Shown one piece after another: positions 33,650-42,307 of a DNA stretch of 64,000 nucleotides. This DNA comes from Levilinea saccharolytica. GTDB lineage: Bacteria; Chloroflexota; Anaerolineae; Anaerolineales; Anaerolineaceae. Location of the stretch: NCBI RefSeq assembly GCF_001306035.1, contig NZ_LGCM01000008.1, positions 1 through 64,000 on the forward strand. The letters are read 5' to 3'. The notes below the pieces were generated by a model, which saw only the letters and a program-made list of their open reading frames with translations, made no database searches and was not told the origin of the DNA. Numbering within the stretch: position 1 is the stretch's first letter; the number at the start of each line of letters is the position of its first letter. The position numbers and the translations under genes are program-made.

Positions 33650-34486
33650 ATGGAAACCTTTTCCCTTGTGGTGGGCTTTAGTCTGGCAATCGGAGTGGGC
33701 ATGATTGCCAATACCGTAATATCCATTTTATTTGAAACAGGAAGGAGGCTTAGCCGTCCGATACAGCGTGGACGATTACACGCTCTCGGACTCGGGACCA
33801 AATATCAAAGCGACGAGAAAAGAACAGAAGAAGCAATTTTGGGGTTCGGCGACATTCCATGGGGAGCACTTTATGCGGGTACAGCCCTGATTGGACTGAT
33901 CCTATTGGCAGTCTTAGGACCGCAGCTTCCCAGTATCCGGTTGGGTTTCCTGGCATTGCCAGGTCTGGTGTGGTTAGCCAAACGCTATTTGATCCAGCAG
34001 CGAAAACGGTTCATGGTCGGACAAATTCGACAGTTTCTGATCGATGTGCGTCTGCATATGAGCTTACAAGGTTCGCTCTTGCTTGGATTGGAGAGCTTGG
34101 CAAAGACGACCGTCGAAACTTCAGTTGTATACCAACGTCTACAAAAACGGCTGCAGGGCAGTTCTGCTCGCAGTGGGTTGGATTTACTTAACCAGTTGGC
34201 TGACGATTTGAAATCTCCCCAGTTGCTTCGCGTTGTACAACGTGTCCAGGCTGCTCAACAATCCGGAGGAGTCTCCGATGTTGATCAAGCGATTGCCAGT
34301 GTCATCGAAGAATTGAACGAAGAGATCGGTTACCAATCCGAAGAACAGATGCAGCGTTTGCCCCTGCGCATCACCTTATTGGCTATGCCGTTTCTCCTTG
34401 GGCCAATTGTTATCTTGTTGTTTTACCCGCTTGTTGACCGCATCCTGAAAACCCTCTCCGGGGTGTCGATTGGCGGCGGTTTCTAA
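33650..34486 (+). CDS. TadC-like inner-membrane protein (copy 2)
   Basis: A 278-residue protein with an N-terminal helix, a helix pair near 80-110, a T2SSF-like region (QIRQFLIDVRLHMSLQGSLL ... DVDQAIASVIEEL) and a C-terminal helix. It starts 2 bases after the preceding stop. It is followed by the pilin genes. Confidence 0.75.
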   Translation: METFSLVVGFSLAIGVGMIANTVISILFETGRRLSRPIQRGRLHALGLGTKYQSDEKRTEEAILGFGDIPWGALYAGTALIGLILLAVLGPQLPSIRLGFLALPGLVWLAKRYLIQQRKRFMVGQIRQFLIDVRLHMSLQGSLLLGLESLAKTTVETSVVYQRLQKRLQGSSARSGLDLLNQLADDLKSPQLLRVVQRVQAAQQSGGVSDVDQAIASVIEELNEEIGYQSEEQMQRLPLRITLLAMPFLLGPIVILLFYPLVDRILKTLSGVSIGGGF

Positions 34487-34510
34487 CCCCCTATCGCTCC
34501 GCGATGGGGG
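34487..34510 (+). repeat. Hairpin before pilin 1
   Basis: CCCCCTATCGC-TCC-GCGATGGGGG forms a strong stem immediately after the tadC-like stop. No T-run follows. It may mark an mRNA processing or stabilising site so that the pilin transcript outlasts the upstream part. Confidence 0.55.
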
Positions 34511-34567
34511 CATACCAGCCCATTTTTCAAAACCCCCGCCCAAAGTGCGAGGGAAAGGAGCCTGTTT

Positions 34568-34738
34568 ATGTTATTCGATAAGAAAGCATCCGAAATTCCA
34601 CAGTTTGTTGTTGTTCTGGCGATCGCCGTTGTCTTGGGAGCAGTGGCCATCTGGGCCATCCTGAGCAATATCGGTACCCAAGGCGGCAGTATTGCAGACT
34701 GGATTAACAGCATCGCTGTGCCGGCTGCACACCCATAA
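34568..34738 (+). CDS. Flp-like small pilin 1
   Basis: A 56-residue protein: short basic start, hydrophobic helix (FVVVLAIAVVLGAVAIWAIL) and a small tail. AAAGGAG precedes the ATG. Size, helix and place before a second pilin and TadE genes point to a Flp-type pilin. Unlike usual Flp pilins it lacks a Gly followed five residues later by Glu-Tyr; the segment is KKASEIPQFV. It may be processed differently or left uncleaved. Confidence 0.72.
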   Translation: MLFDKKASEIPQFVVVLAIAVVLGAVAIWAILSNIGTQGGSIADWINSIAVPAAHP

Positions 34739-34757
34739 TTTTTTAGCAAACCTGGTG

Positions 34758-34783
34758 GCTGGTCTTCTATCCTGAAGACCAGC
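34758..34783 (+). repeat. Hairpin after pilin 1
   Basis: GCTGGTCTTC-TATCCT-GAAGACCAGC, a perfect 10-base stem 19 bases after the pilin 1 stop. No T-run follows, so an mRNA-stabilising role is more likely than termination. Confidence 0.6.
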
Positions 34784-34801
34784 TATCAACCATTAACACT
34801 C

Positions 34802-34830
34802 CGCTTCCTCTGTAAAAGTGCAGAGGAGCG
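34802..34830 (+). repeat. Hairpin before pilin 2
   Basis: CGCTTCCTCTG (34802-34812) and CAGAGGAGCG (34821-34830) pair with one bulge, ending just before the GGAGAGGAGG ribosome-binding region of pilin 2. It may block 5' decay of the pilin 2 message or expose its start site. Confidence 0.55.
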
Positions 34831-34850
34831 TTCCAGGGAGAGGAGGAATT

Positions 34851-34997
34851 ATGTTGCATGATCGAAATGGACAGAGCGTTGTTGAGTACATCGTTGTCCT
34901 GGCGATCTTTATCGCTCTGGTTGGCGGCGCGCTCTGGGAAGTCTTTTCCACTTTAAAGGTCAAGTTCAATGATGTCAACGCCGAAATTGGGTCTTAA
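34851..34997 (+). CDS. flp: Flp-type pilin 2
   Basis: A 48-residue pilin with the classic motif: basic leader MLHDRN, cleavage Gly7, then QSVVEYIVVLAIFIALVGGA with Glu at +5 and Tyr at +6. The mature subunit would have about 41 residues. GGAGAGGAGG gives a very strong ribosome-binding site, as expected for a major subunit. Confidence 0.88.
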   Translation: MLHDRNGQSVVEYIVVLAIFIALVGGALWEVFSTLKVKFNDVNAEIGS

Positions 34998-35415
34998 ATC
35001 AGATTCAAAAGGGCAGGCAGCGGTTGAGGCCTTGTTAGTTCTGATGGTGCTTGCACTGGTAATTTTTGGAGGAATTGAACTCAGCCGTGGAGTGGCCATT
35101 CGACAGGCATTGGACAGCAGTGCCGGCGCAGCTGTTCGCGCTTTGTCCCTGGATCCTTCCCAATGGAGCTATGCAAGGAACTTGATTCAAGAAGGGACGA
35201 ACCAAAATGTGATGGGTACGGGTGAGGCTACGACCATTCAAGTTTTTGATGCTGCCGGTACTCCACGGAGTTCAGCCTGGCTTTCAGGCAGCCCATTTGG
35301 GACCACTTTTATCCTGGAGGCTTCAGCACCATTTCAGGCAGATATTCCCTTCCTCTCTGAACCCATCATGACAATACGGGTTCAGCACTGGGGAATCGTG
35401 GAGCGGTATCCGTGA
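34969..35415 (+). CDS. TadE-like minor pilin
   Basis: A 148-residue protein with the pseudopilin leader KGQAAVEALLVLMVLALVIF (Gly, then Glu at +5) and an extracytoplasmic domain typical of TadE. Its start lies inside the pilin 2 gene, so the two are translationally coupled. Confidence 0.82.
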   Translation: MMSTPKLGLKSDSKGQAAVEALLVLMVLALVIFGGIELSRGVAIRQALDSSAGAAVRALSLDPSQWSYARNLIQEGTNQNVMGTGEATTIQVFDAAGTPRSSAWLSGSPFGTTFILEASAPFQADIPFLSEPIMTIRVQHWGIVERYP

Positions 35416-35951
35416 TCCCATTACCTTTAAAAGCTTTTACGGGAAATGGGATGATTATTGAAAGAAAAGCACAATCCGCAGTGTGGGGATTATTATCCAT
35501 CCTCGTGCTTGTAGTGATTGCAGGTGGGCTCGTGGATATTTACAGGTTATATGCGGCGCGTAATTGGGCTTATTCTGTGGCGCAAGAGGCTGCGCTTGCT
35601 GGTGCATCCCGAGGAAGGGACTGGGATGCAGTTCTCAATACTGGCTTTATCCAACTGGATCAAGCCGTGGCCAGTAATGAAGCCCAAAACGTAGTTTATT
35701 CTGCTATGCAAGCGCGTGGAATTATTGGTTACACCTCGTCAATTCGGGTTCTGCCTGATCCTTTTGGGGGAACGATATCCGGATTTCCACCCCGTCCAAT
35801 CCGCTTGGGAGATGGATTGAGCGATTGGTCAAGTAATGAACCTGCTGTTGGAGTCTATTTGGAGGTTCCAATCCAATGGACGATTCTAAACATTTTCGGA
35901 ATCGAATTGAAAACCGTTCGGGTATTTGCATCCGCTGGGGTTGTCCAATGA
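35412..35951 (+). CDS. TadE/TadF-like minor pilin
   Basis: A 179-residue protein starting with GTG overlapping the previous stop. One transmembrane helix (QSAVWGLLSILVLVVIAGGL) is followed by ARNWAYSVAQEAALAGASRG, the Ala-rich helix typical of TadE/TadG pseudopilins. The cleavage-site Glu is replaced by Trp-Gly. An ATG at 35451 is an alternative start. Confidence 0.72.
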   Translation: MIPLPLKAFTGNGMIIERKAQSAVWGLLSILVLVVIAGGLVDIYRLYAARNWAYSVAQEAALAGASRGRDWDAVLNTGFIQLDQAVASNEAQNVVYSAMQARGIIGYTSSIRVLPDPFGGTISGFPPRPIRLGDGLSDWSSNEPAVGVYLEVPIQWTILNIFGIELKTVRVFASAGVVQ

Positions 35952-37762
35952 AAAAATTTATCTTAAATCTGATAAAGCGTAAGAAAACATTTCTGGGAAT
36001 TATCCTTGCCATTGTGATTGGTTTGGTGATCACGATCTCTGCACTGGCGGATTATGGCCATCCTATCGTTTCTTATAATCGAAATCCCGTTTCGATCACG
36101 TTCCCCAGAGCTGGAAGAATTGTTTTATGGAATGTTATCACCTCAAGCTCACCGGGGTATTTTTCGCGCTATTACTTCATCCGTAATGGCTGCAGGGTAG
36201 GGCAGAACTGCACATATATGGATGTGATTAACAATCAAACAGTGCTGACACCGATCACGGTTGCAGCGGGTGAGACGATCCAGATCAGAGGTTGTGATTG
36301 TTATGGAGGTAACTGCGGTTCAGGGGGGTGTGCTAACCCGCATGTGGGTTGGAAAACGCCTCATCACGATTACTTTTGTCCAAATTACTTCTATTCGCAA
36401 AACTACAACCCAAGCGCTGGTGGTAGAGACTTTACCAGTTTAATGACAGCATTCCTCGCTTCCGGGGATACCATAATTGGCACTCCACAATGTTGGGGAG
36501 ATTGGGATGAAGATAATAGTAATGGCGGTTATGACCACGACTTTGAAGATTTCGTCTTAATCTGGGCTTATAGAGATACCTTTACTGGCTACCATGACGG
36601 AGCCTCTGGAACGGTTCCTCAATCCCAATGTCGGGCTTACGGCTGGGTGATGCAAGATGCCGCTCCAGGGTTGGATATCAGTTACCGCATCCTGGTAGAT
36701 GGCAATTTGGTAGCGAATGGAGTCGCTAACCAGTACAGGGCGGATCTGACCGGAACATGCACGGGCGGCACTTGTGGGTTCACTCAAGATTTGTGGGGAT
36801 TGATATCACCCAATGTTCAACACACCATACGCGTTCAGGGTCAAAATCCCTATAATTCCTCCTGGTTTGATTTGTCAGGAACAAATAAAACGATTCGATG
36901 CTCACTCCCGCCCAGTGTGGATTTGAAAGCGAATAACCAGGATGGAACGATCCGCCTGACTTCTCCCGCTCAATATCTGTTGAGTTGGACATCCAGTAAT
37001 GCAGATACCTGTACTGCCTCAGGAAGCTGGACTGGAACGAAGGGTCAGTCTGGCTCGACGAATTACACTGGCATCACCACCGGAAGTTACACCTATACGT
37101 TGACATGTTCCAATCCCATTGGCTCCGCATCAGATAGTGTCACTGTCATTGTCTACAATCCACCCGCAGTGGATTTGAAGGTTAATAACACCGATGGTCC
37201 TCTGACATTAATTTCTCCCGCAAGCTTTACCCTGAGTTGGATCAGTCGCGATGCGACAAATTGTTCAGCAGCCAGCTCAAATGGCAGCTGGGATGGGAAT
37301 GTGGTCATATCTGGAAATCAGCCTATGAGTGGAGTCCCGACTGGAACGCACACCTATACAATCACCTGTTCTAATCAGTATGAAACTGCTAGCGATTCAG
37401 TCACGGTTATTGTGATTGCACCACTTCGCGGGACAATAGCGGTCACATATGCGCGTTTATTGTTATTTGCTCCTAGCCTGGATCAACCCGCACAGACCCT
37501 AACTGGAGAGGTAACAGGTGGTGTTCCACCTTATTCTATTTTGGTGCAAGTTCGGGCACCATCGGGAGCTCAATTTTCTTTGAACCGCAATGGCTCAACC
37601 TGGTCTGTGACTCCTGAAAATTCAGGAGATCTCAATTTTGGCACCACAGAAGAGGGTATCTGGACCGCATGGGCTGATTTGTCGGATGATTTTGGCCAGA
37701 CATATCGAACACCCAGCGTAGTTTGGGAGGTGGCATGGCATCCCGTGCATGGTCGCCCGTAA
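35948..37762 (+). CDS. Large surface protein with Ig-like repeats
   Basis: A 604-residue protein with an N-terminal signal anchor (FLGIILAIVIGLVITISALA). The first 300 residues are Cys-rich (CRVGQNCTY, GCDCYGGNCGSGGC). Two Ig-like repeats of about 80 residues follow (LSWTSSNADTCTASGSW ... TYTLTCSNPIGSASDSVTVI and its second copy), then a beta-rich end. It looks like the tip or adhesin part of the pilus. Its start overlaps the previous stop (ATGA). Confidence 0.75.
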   Translation: MKKFILNLIKRKKTFLGIILAIVIGLVITISALADYGHPIVSYNRNPVSITFPRAGRIVLWNVITSSSPGYFSRYYFIRNGCRVGQNCTYMDVINNQTVLTPITVAAGETIQIRGCDCYGGNCGSGGCANPHVGWKTPHHDYFCPNYFYSQNYNPSAGGRDFTSLMTAFLASGDTIIGTPQCWGDWDEDNSNGGYDHDFEDFVLIWAYRDTFTGYHDGASGTVPQSQCRAYGWVMQDAAPGLDISYRILVDGNLVANGVANQYRADLTGTCTGGTCGFTQDLWGLISPNVQHTIRVQGQNPYNSSWFDLSGTNKTIRCSLPPSVDLKANNQDGTIRLTSPAQYLLSWTSSNADTCTASGSWTGTKGQSGSTNYTGITTGSYTYTLTCSNPIGSASDSVTVIVYNPPAVDLKVNNTDGPLTLISPASFTLSWISRDATNCSAASSNGSWDGNVVISGNQPMSGVPTGTHTYTITCSNQYETASDSVTVIVIAPLRGTIAVTYARLLLFAPSLDQPAQTLTGEVTGGVPPYSILVQVRAPSGAQFSLNRNGSTWSVTPENSGDLNFGTTEEGIWTAWADLSDDFGQTYRTPSVVWEVAWHPVHGRP

Positions 37763-38703
37763 TCCGAATTCTACTAGTCGCCCTTACCGTGATGACAACT
37801 GCCAGTTGGGAAATAACATCTGTGAAGGCTGATAGCGGTGGAACCTGCCAGGTGGCATATGGCTTAACCCCAACATCTATTCCAGATTGGTTAATGCCAG
37901 TAAGCGAGAACACGAACCTAGCCACTGCCAACCGTTATGATGTTTTGGCTGCCGAGTTATTGTCATCCGGATTAGTCGATGGTATTACCTGCCCAGCACA
38001 AGGGTTGAATCCTGATGGCTCCGCAAATGGTTGTGGAATCGAACTTACTAAAGACCAAGTTCTCACATGGCAGAATCAATTTGACTCGGTGATTCTGTCT
38101 TCTTCTCAGGCTGCAGAGTTACCCCCAAAGGTAGTTAAAGCTGTCATTGCCGTTGAATCGCAATTCTGGCCAGCGGCAAATTGGACTTTAGGGGAGATTG
38201 GATTGGGTCAGATGACCACATATGGTGCAGACCTTGTTTTGATGTGGCGGCCGGCTTATTTCCAAACCATCTGCCGGCAAACATACGGTGAAATAGGGTG
38301 TACTACCCAATATCAATTCCTGGATTCTTCAACGCAATACCTATTACGCGGAATGGTTTTACGAGATATCGAGGCCACATGCCCGAATTGTCCAGGGGGT
38401 GTTGATCTTGAAAAAGGAAACCAAGCGATACGAGTTCTGACTGAAACCCTCAATGCAAGTTGTTTGCAATTGACCAGGATATTCAATCTGGCAACCGGCA
38501 AACAACCAGCTGCGTTTTTAAGTTATGACGATTACTGGCGTCTGGTTCTAGCAAATTACCATGCCGGCGCTGGGTGTGTTTATCAAGCTCTTCGAAAAAC
38601 CGGAAATCCGAACAATTGGAATAGCATTGCAGCCAATTTTTCAAGCGGTTGTGCAAGTGGCGCTGAATATATTCGACGGATAGAAGGGCAGATCAAGCCG
38701 TAG
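37735..38703 (+). CDS. SLT-type lytic transglycosylase
   Basis: A 322-residue exported protein with a signal sequence. The transglycosylase core has the catalytic Glu in VKAVIAVESQFWP, then GEIGLGQMTTYGADL and a late LANYHAGAGCVYQAL, the usual motif order of SLT domains. It opens peptidoglycan for a secretion or conjugation channel (compare VirB1). GGGAGG precedes the ATG at 37735, which lies inside the adhesin gene's end. Confidence 0.85.
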   Translation: MASRAWSPVIRILLVALTVMTTASWEITSVKADSGGTCQVAYGLTPTSIPDWLMPVSENTNLATANRYDVLAAELLSSGLVDGITCPAQGLNPDGSANGCGIELTKDQVLTWQNQFDSVILSSSQAAELPPKVVKAVIAVESQFWPAANWTLGEIGLGQMTTYGADLVLMWRPAYFQTICRQTYGEIGCTTQYQFLDSSTQYLLRGMVLRDIEATCPNCPGGVDLEKGNQAIRVLTETLNASCLQLTRIFNLATGKQPAAFLSYDDYWRLVLANYHAGAGCVYQALRKTGNPNNWNSIAANFSSGCASGAEYIRRIEGQIKP

Positions 38704-38715
38704 AAAAGAGGTGTT

Positions 38716-39291
38716 ATGGATTGGATTATTTTTGGCCTTGTTGTAACCTGGTTGGGAATCGTATCTTGGTTCGATATTCGAAAAAGTGAAATACCTCACA
38801 GCGCATGGGTGGTTATTCCTCTCATTGGCGCAGGTCTTTATCGAATCTTGCAGGGAGACTGGACATTAGTCCTACTTGCTGCTGTAGTTGCTGCTGTTAG
38901 TGAACGGTATAGGATATCTAAAGCATTTGGCTGGGAAGAATTAAGCCGAATAATCACCTGGCTCCCATTGCTATTTTTGGGAGCATTCCTCTCGATTCAA
39001 TCTTCACCACTTTCAGCTTTGGCAATCATTGGCTTCTGGGCAGCCTGGGAATTGAAGTGGTGGGGTGGCGCGGATGCAGTTAGTGCAATTACCGTTTCTT
39101 TGATATGGCCCAGTGAAATCTTTATCTTTGCATTTCTAGCAGCTCATCTTATTGTGGTTTTCCGCTTAGGTTTGGTGTCAGCGATTCGGGAAAAGAAAAT
39201 TAGTTTTCACCGACTGCCAGGAATACCCATTTTGTTGGCATCTGTTATCTTCTTGAAAATTAGCTGTGTCTTCCTAAACCAAATCTTGTGA
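38716..39291 (+). CDS. A24-type prepilin peptidase (TadV/CpaA-like)
   Basis: A 191-residue membrane peptidase with six helices. The catalytic Asp20 (WFDIRKSEIP) and Asp120 (WWGGADAVS) match the aspartic-protease pair of prepilin peptidases. It lacks the N-methyltransferase domain of PilD. AGAGGTG precedes the ATG. Its last 275 bases recur as a fragment at 56.3 kb, with 38 bases identical around Asp120. It may cleave the pilins encoded just upstream. Confidence 0.88.
   Translation: MDWIIFGLVVTWLGIVSWFDIRKSEIPHSAWVVIPLIGAGLYRILQGDWTLVLLAAVVAAVSERYRISKAFGWEELSRIITWLPLLFLGAFLSIQSSPLSALAIIGFWAAWELKWWGGADAVSAITVSLIWPSEIFIFAFLAAHLIVVFRLGLVSAIREKKISFHRLPGIPILLASVIFLKISCVFLNQIL
39043..39080 (+). repeat. 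38-base identical segment, left copy
   Basis: Inside the prepilin peptidase gene. It is identical to 56360-56397, 17,317 bases away in the same orientation. Outside this core, identity falls sharply on the left and, after a further 11-base patch, on the right. It is a candidate recombination or attachment core bounding the 39-56 kb block. Confidence 0.6.
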
Positions 39292-39300
39292 GAGGTTGAG

Positions 39301-39954
39301 CTAAACTTTGGAATTCAGCGCAAAATTATCAATGCCTTCTTCCCCTATTTTTTGATGGACTACTTCACATAAATACAATGACAACGTGTCTTTGTTATTC
39401 GTGTCCTGTCCTATTATCAACAAGTATAGCCCTGCAAACAACTTGAATAAGCCATAACCCAATATAACTCCAAATGCGTTAAACATTGCATCATTAATAT
39501 CAACTACACGGTAAGGGTATCTCAATGCAAGAGACAGTAGAAGTTGCGCTATCTCAAGTCCTAATCCAAGGAAAATGGAAACACTAACTATTTTTTTGAC
39601 ATTCATCCTTGTTAAAAAATTTATACCAAATCCAAAGGGTAAAGTCAGGAGAATGTTGTAAACTAAGAATCTTAATCCACCCGCGGTCAACCCAAATTGA
39701 CCAAAATAGAACGGCACAAAATTTACAGAAGACAATATCTGTAAATTCCTCATTGCATCCGAGAATGATCCACTTATTTCTATGGGAAAAAATACTTTAT
39801 CAATTCCGTACATCAAGTACACACCAAACAGAGATAAGAAAAAAATGTAAGGCAAATTATGCTTTCGTCTCCATTGGGTAAATAGAATTACAATAAACAC
39901 TAATGATACTAAAGGGAATAATGGAATACCTAGATTGTCAGTGTAGATATACAT
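39301..39954 (-). CDS. VanZ-family membrane protein
   Basis: A 217-residue protein with five hydrophobic helices. It has the VanZ pattern NFVPF, then NILLTLPFGFGINFL, LGLGLEIAQLLL and DINDAMFNAFGVILGYGL. VanZ proteins affect resistance to teicoplanin or lipoglycopeptides and other envelope functions. It is AT-rich and convergent with the peptidase gene. Its function here is unknown. Confidence 0.82.
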   Translation of the reverse strand: MYIYTDNLGIPLFPLVSLVFIVILFTQWRRKHNLPYIFFLSLFGVYLMYGIDKVFFPIEISGSFSDAMRNLQILSSVNFVPFYFGQFGLTAGGLRFLVYNILLTLPFGFGINFLTRMNVKKIVSVSIFLGLGLEIAQLLLSLALRYPYRVVDINDAMFNAFGVILGYGLFKLFAGLYLLIIGQDTNNKDTLSLYLCEVVHQKIGEEGIDNFALNSKV

Positions 39955-40023
39955 TTTTGATCCTCTAAATAAGGATTCTCGTGGGCCGATTGTGCTCTCG
40001 GCCCACGAGAAATGAGATACTTT

Positions 40024-40482
40024 TTACGGTGTACTTAGTGTACCCGACCCTTCTACTTCACGATTATCCGTTTCTGTTCTCCAAATTTTCATAAAGTAGC
40101 TTCCCGATGTAACGTTAGCGCATCTGTAACTAAAAGAGACTGTGTCCCCCCAACCTGCAGGAGCAGCGACTTTTCCAACTGCGCACATTTTTTGATGTAT
40201 AAGGGTATCTTTCCAGGCTTCGAAAGTCCATCCTTGGTTTCCATTAGGTGATCCATATATTGCAGTTGTTTCAAGGGTTCCAGCGACGGTTAAATGCCCG
40301 GCATTCATCTGGTGAAAGACCCCATTGTCGTGACCATTCACTACTCGGCCATCGTAATAGGCGAGAAAATACGAGTCGCTACTGTTTGCCATTACGGGAG
40401 TGACCATGACTAACGCTGCCAGTAACGCCATGGCGATAGTTATGGTTCGGTTTTTGAAAAACTGATTCCTCAATACATTCAT
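40024..40482 (-). CDS. Secreted small protein, possible bacteriocin-like product
   Basis: A 152-residue protein with a signal peptide (ALLAALVMVTPVMANSS) and a mature part of about 120 residues with two Cys (QKMCAVGK and SYRCANV) and many aromatic residues. I do not recognise the family. Followed by a VanZ-like gene and preceded by an ABC exporter on the same strand, it resembles the layout of a secreted peptide with transport or immunity genes; that is inference. Confidence 0.6.
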   Translation of the reverse strand: MNVLRNQFFKNRTITIAMALLAALVMVTPVMANSSDSYFLAYYDGRVVNGHDNGVFHQMNAGHLTVAGTLETTAIYGSPNGNQGWTFEAWKDTLIHQKMCAVGKVAAPAGWGDTVSFSYRCANVTSGSYFMKIWRTETDNREVEGSGTLSTP

Positions 40483-40573
40483 CTAAGCGAATTGTTCTTT
40501 ATGAATTTTGTTATTAAACCTTATCAAATTTGCTAAGGAAGACCACGTAATAGAAAAAATCGCTATAAGCGTA

Positions 40574-41266
40574 TCAAAGTGCCAACACGATTCTTTCCTT
40601 TCTCAAGAACTTTAAGCCGATATACGATAACAAAAAAACACATAATAAACCCATAATATAACCGCCCAAAACGGCGGGACTTATGCCAGAAGAAGAATGA
40701 GCACCTGCACGAAATATGAGAAGATAAACGCTAAAGTTTACGATCAGGCTACCCATAGAATGATTCAAATACATTAACAACAATGTGTTTATACAGATTG
40801 TTCCAAATAACAGAACTGGAGATATGAAAAAGAGAATCCACCCGGGACTTGAAGGAAGAATAAGAGTTGCCAATCCCAATGGCCAATTTGCCTGAAGAAA
40901 AACAATGATTACACAGAATAAAGAAGGAATGTAACTGAGAATAAAAATTGCCAGAGATTTCCCCAATAAGATTGAAGTTAAAGATAAAGGTGTTGCTAAA
41001 ATTGTCTCCATACATCTTTGCCGCATATAATCCTGGACTTGTAAAGTTGACAAAACCCAACTGAATACTATTTCCGTTGACAGGAAAAAGAAAGCCAGGT
41101 ATGTATCAATTCTGATTTGCGGGTCAGGGATCAGGTTTGTGTACGCCATGGATAAATATGTGCCGACATAAAATGATACGAGATAAGTAAAGAGAAATAA
41201 AAACTTATAATTAGTAATCACCAGCAATTCTCTTTTTGCTACGGCGACAATATCATTGAACCTCAT
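40574..41266 (-). CDS. ABC-2 type permease
   Basis: A 230-residue protein with six transmembrane helices, matching ABC-2 export permeases (VAVAKRELLVITNYKFLFLF start, then RCMETILATPLSLTSILLGK). Its start overlaps the end of the ATPase gene by 14 bases and has GGAGGAGG upstream. Confidence 0.82.
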   Translation of the reverse strand: MRFNDIVAVAKRELLVITNYKFLFLFTYLVSFYVGTYLSMAYTNLIPDPQIRIDTYLAFFFLSTEIVFSWVLSTLQVQDYMRQRCMETILATPLSLTSILLGKSLAIFILSYIPSLFCVIIVFLQANWPLGLATLILPSSPGWILFFISPVLLFGTICINTLLLMYLNHSMGSLIVNFSVYLLIFRAGAHSSSGISPAVLGGYIMGLLCVFLLSYIGLKFLRKERIVLAL

Positions 41267-42206
41267 GATGTTCCTCCTCCTTTACAATTGAAATATACAG
41301 GTCCTCTAGGCTGTTTTTAATTTGGGTAATCTCTTTAATTGGGATAGAATTTTGCGTAAGTGCATTAAAAAGGAGGAGCCGTGAAGAATCGTCGTTCAAC
41401 TCGATGAAGGCAACCTCTTTTTCTATCTTAAAATTAGAGACATAGGATAAAGAACTTAATAGATTCTCTAATTCTGGAAAAGATTCATTTTCTTCCAACT
41501 TAACTTCAAGAGTTGTTTGATTGTTTTGCCTTAACAAATCAGCAATTACCCCCTGGAGCATAATATTCCCATGTTTCATGATCACTATCCTGGAGCAGAT
41601 CCGTTCCACTTCATCCAGGTCATGCGAATTGATATAAATTGTAATTCCCGCCTCTCTTGACAATCTGAGGATCAGATTTCTGATATAGACAGTTCCCTCT
41701 GGGTCAAGATTAGATGTCGGTTCGTCGAGGAATAAAATCCTCGGCTCGTGTATCAAGGCTCTGGCGAGCGATAGTCGTTGTTTCATCCCTTTGGAAAAAG
41801 TACCTACTGGTTTCTTTATGTATGAAGACAAGTCCACTTTATCGAGCATTTCAAGAATCCGGTCTCTGCGCTTTTCTTTCGCTAATCCATAAACCTGAGC
41901 GAAGAAATCGATATTTTGGTAAGCAGTAAGTCTTTCATTTAGGCCATGATCTTCTAGAACGAAACCAATCCCATTTTTATCCTCTCTGGTCATGCTTAAT
42001 GGATTCTGCCCCAACACCTTAACTTCACCGGTATCGTGCACGATCAAGCCTAACAAGATGCGTAATAAAGTGATTTTCCCAGATCCATTCGGCCCCAAGA
42101 TCCCAAATACTGATCCATTTGGAACCTGGAAATTGATATCTGATAAGACGGTGTGTCCTCCCAACGACTTCGTTACATGTTTTACTTCAATGATGGTATT
42201 TTCCAT
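41253..42206 (-). CDS. ABC transporter ATPase with altered Walker A
   Basis: A 317-residue ATPase. The signature FSKGMKQRLSLAR, Walker B ILFLDEPTSNLD and switch His (INSHDLDE) are intact. Walker A reads GPNGSGKITLL: the Ser/Thr after Lys, which binds Mg, is Ile (codon ATC). A C-terminal 90-residue extension is typical of peptide or antibiotic exporters. The ATG at 42206 is preferred, with GGAGAA upstream. Activity may be reduced. Confidence 0.85.
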   Translation of the reverse strand: MENTIIEVKHVTKSLGGHTVLSDINFQVPNGSVFGILGPNGSGKITLLRILLGLIVHDTGEVKVLGQNPLSMTREDKNGIGFVLEDHGLNERLTAYQNIDFFAQVYGLAKEKRRDRILEMLDKVDLSSYIKKPVGTFSKGMKQRLSLARALIHEPRILFLDEPTSNLDPEGTVYIRNLILRLSREAGITIYINSHDLDEVERICSRIVIMKHGNIMLQGVIADLLRQNNQTTLEVKLEENESFPELENLLSSLSYVSNFKIEKEVAFIELNDDSSRLLLFNALTQNSIPIKEITQIKNSLEDLYISIVKEEEHHEVQ

Positions 42207-42307
42207 AAGGTTCTCCGAAAAAGAACGATCAATCGTAGAGATGTGGTAATCCAATAAGCAATTTCCGAAGAGAACATTAACAAACTAATCAAGTTTCGTC
42301 AAGCTGT

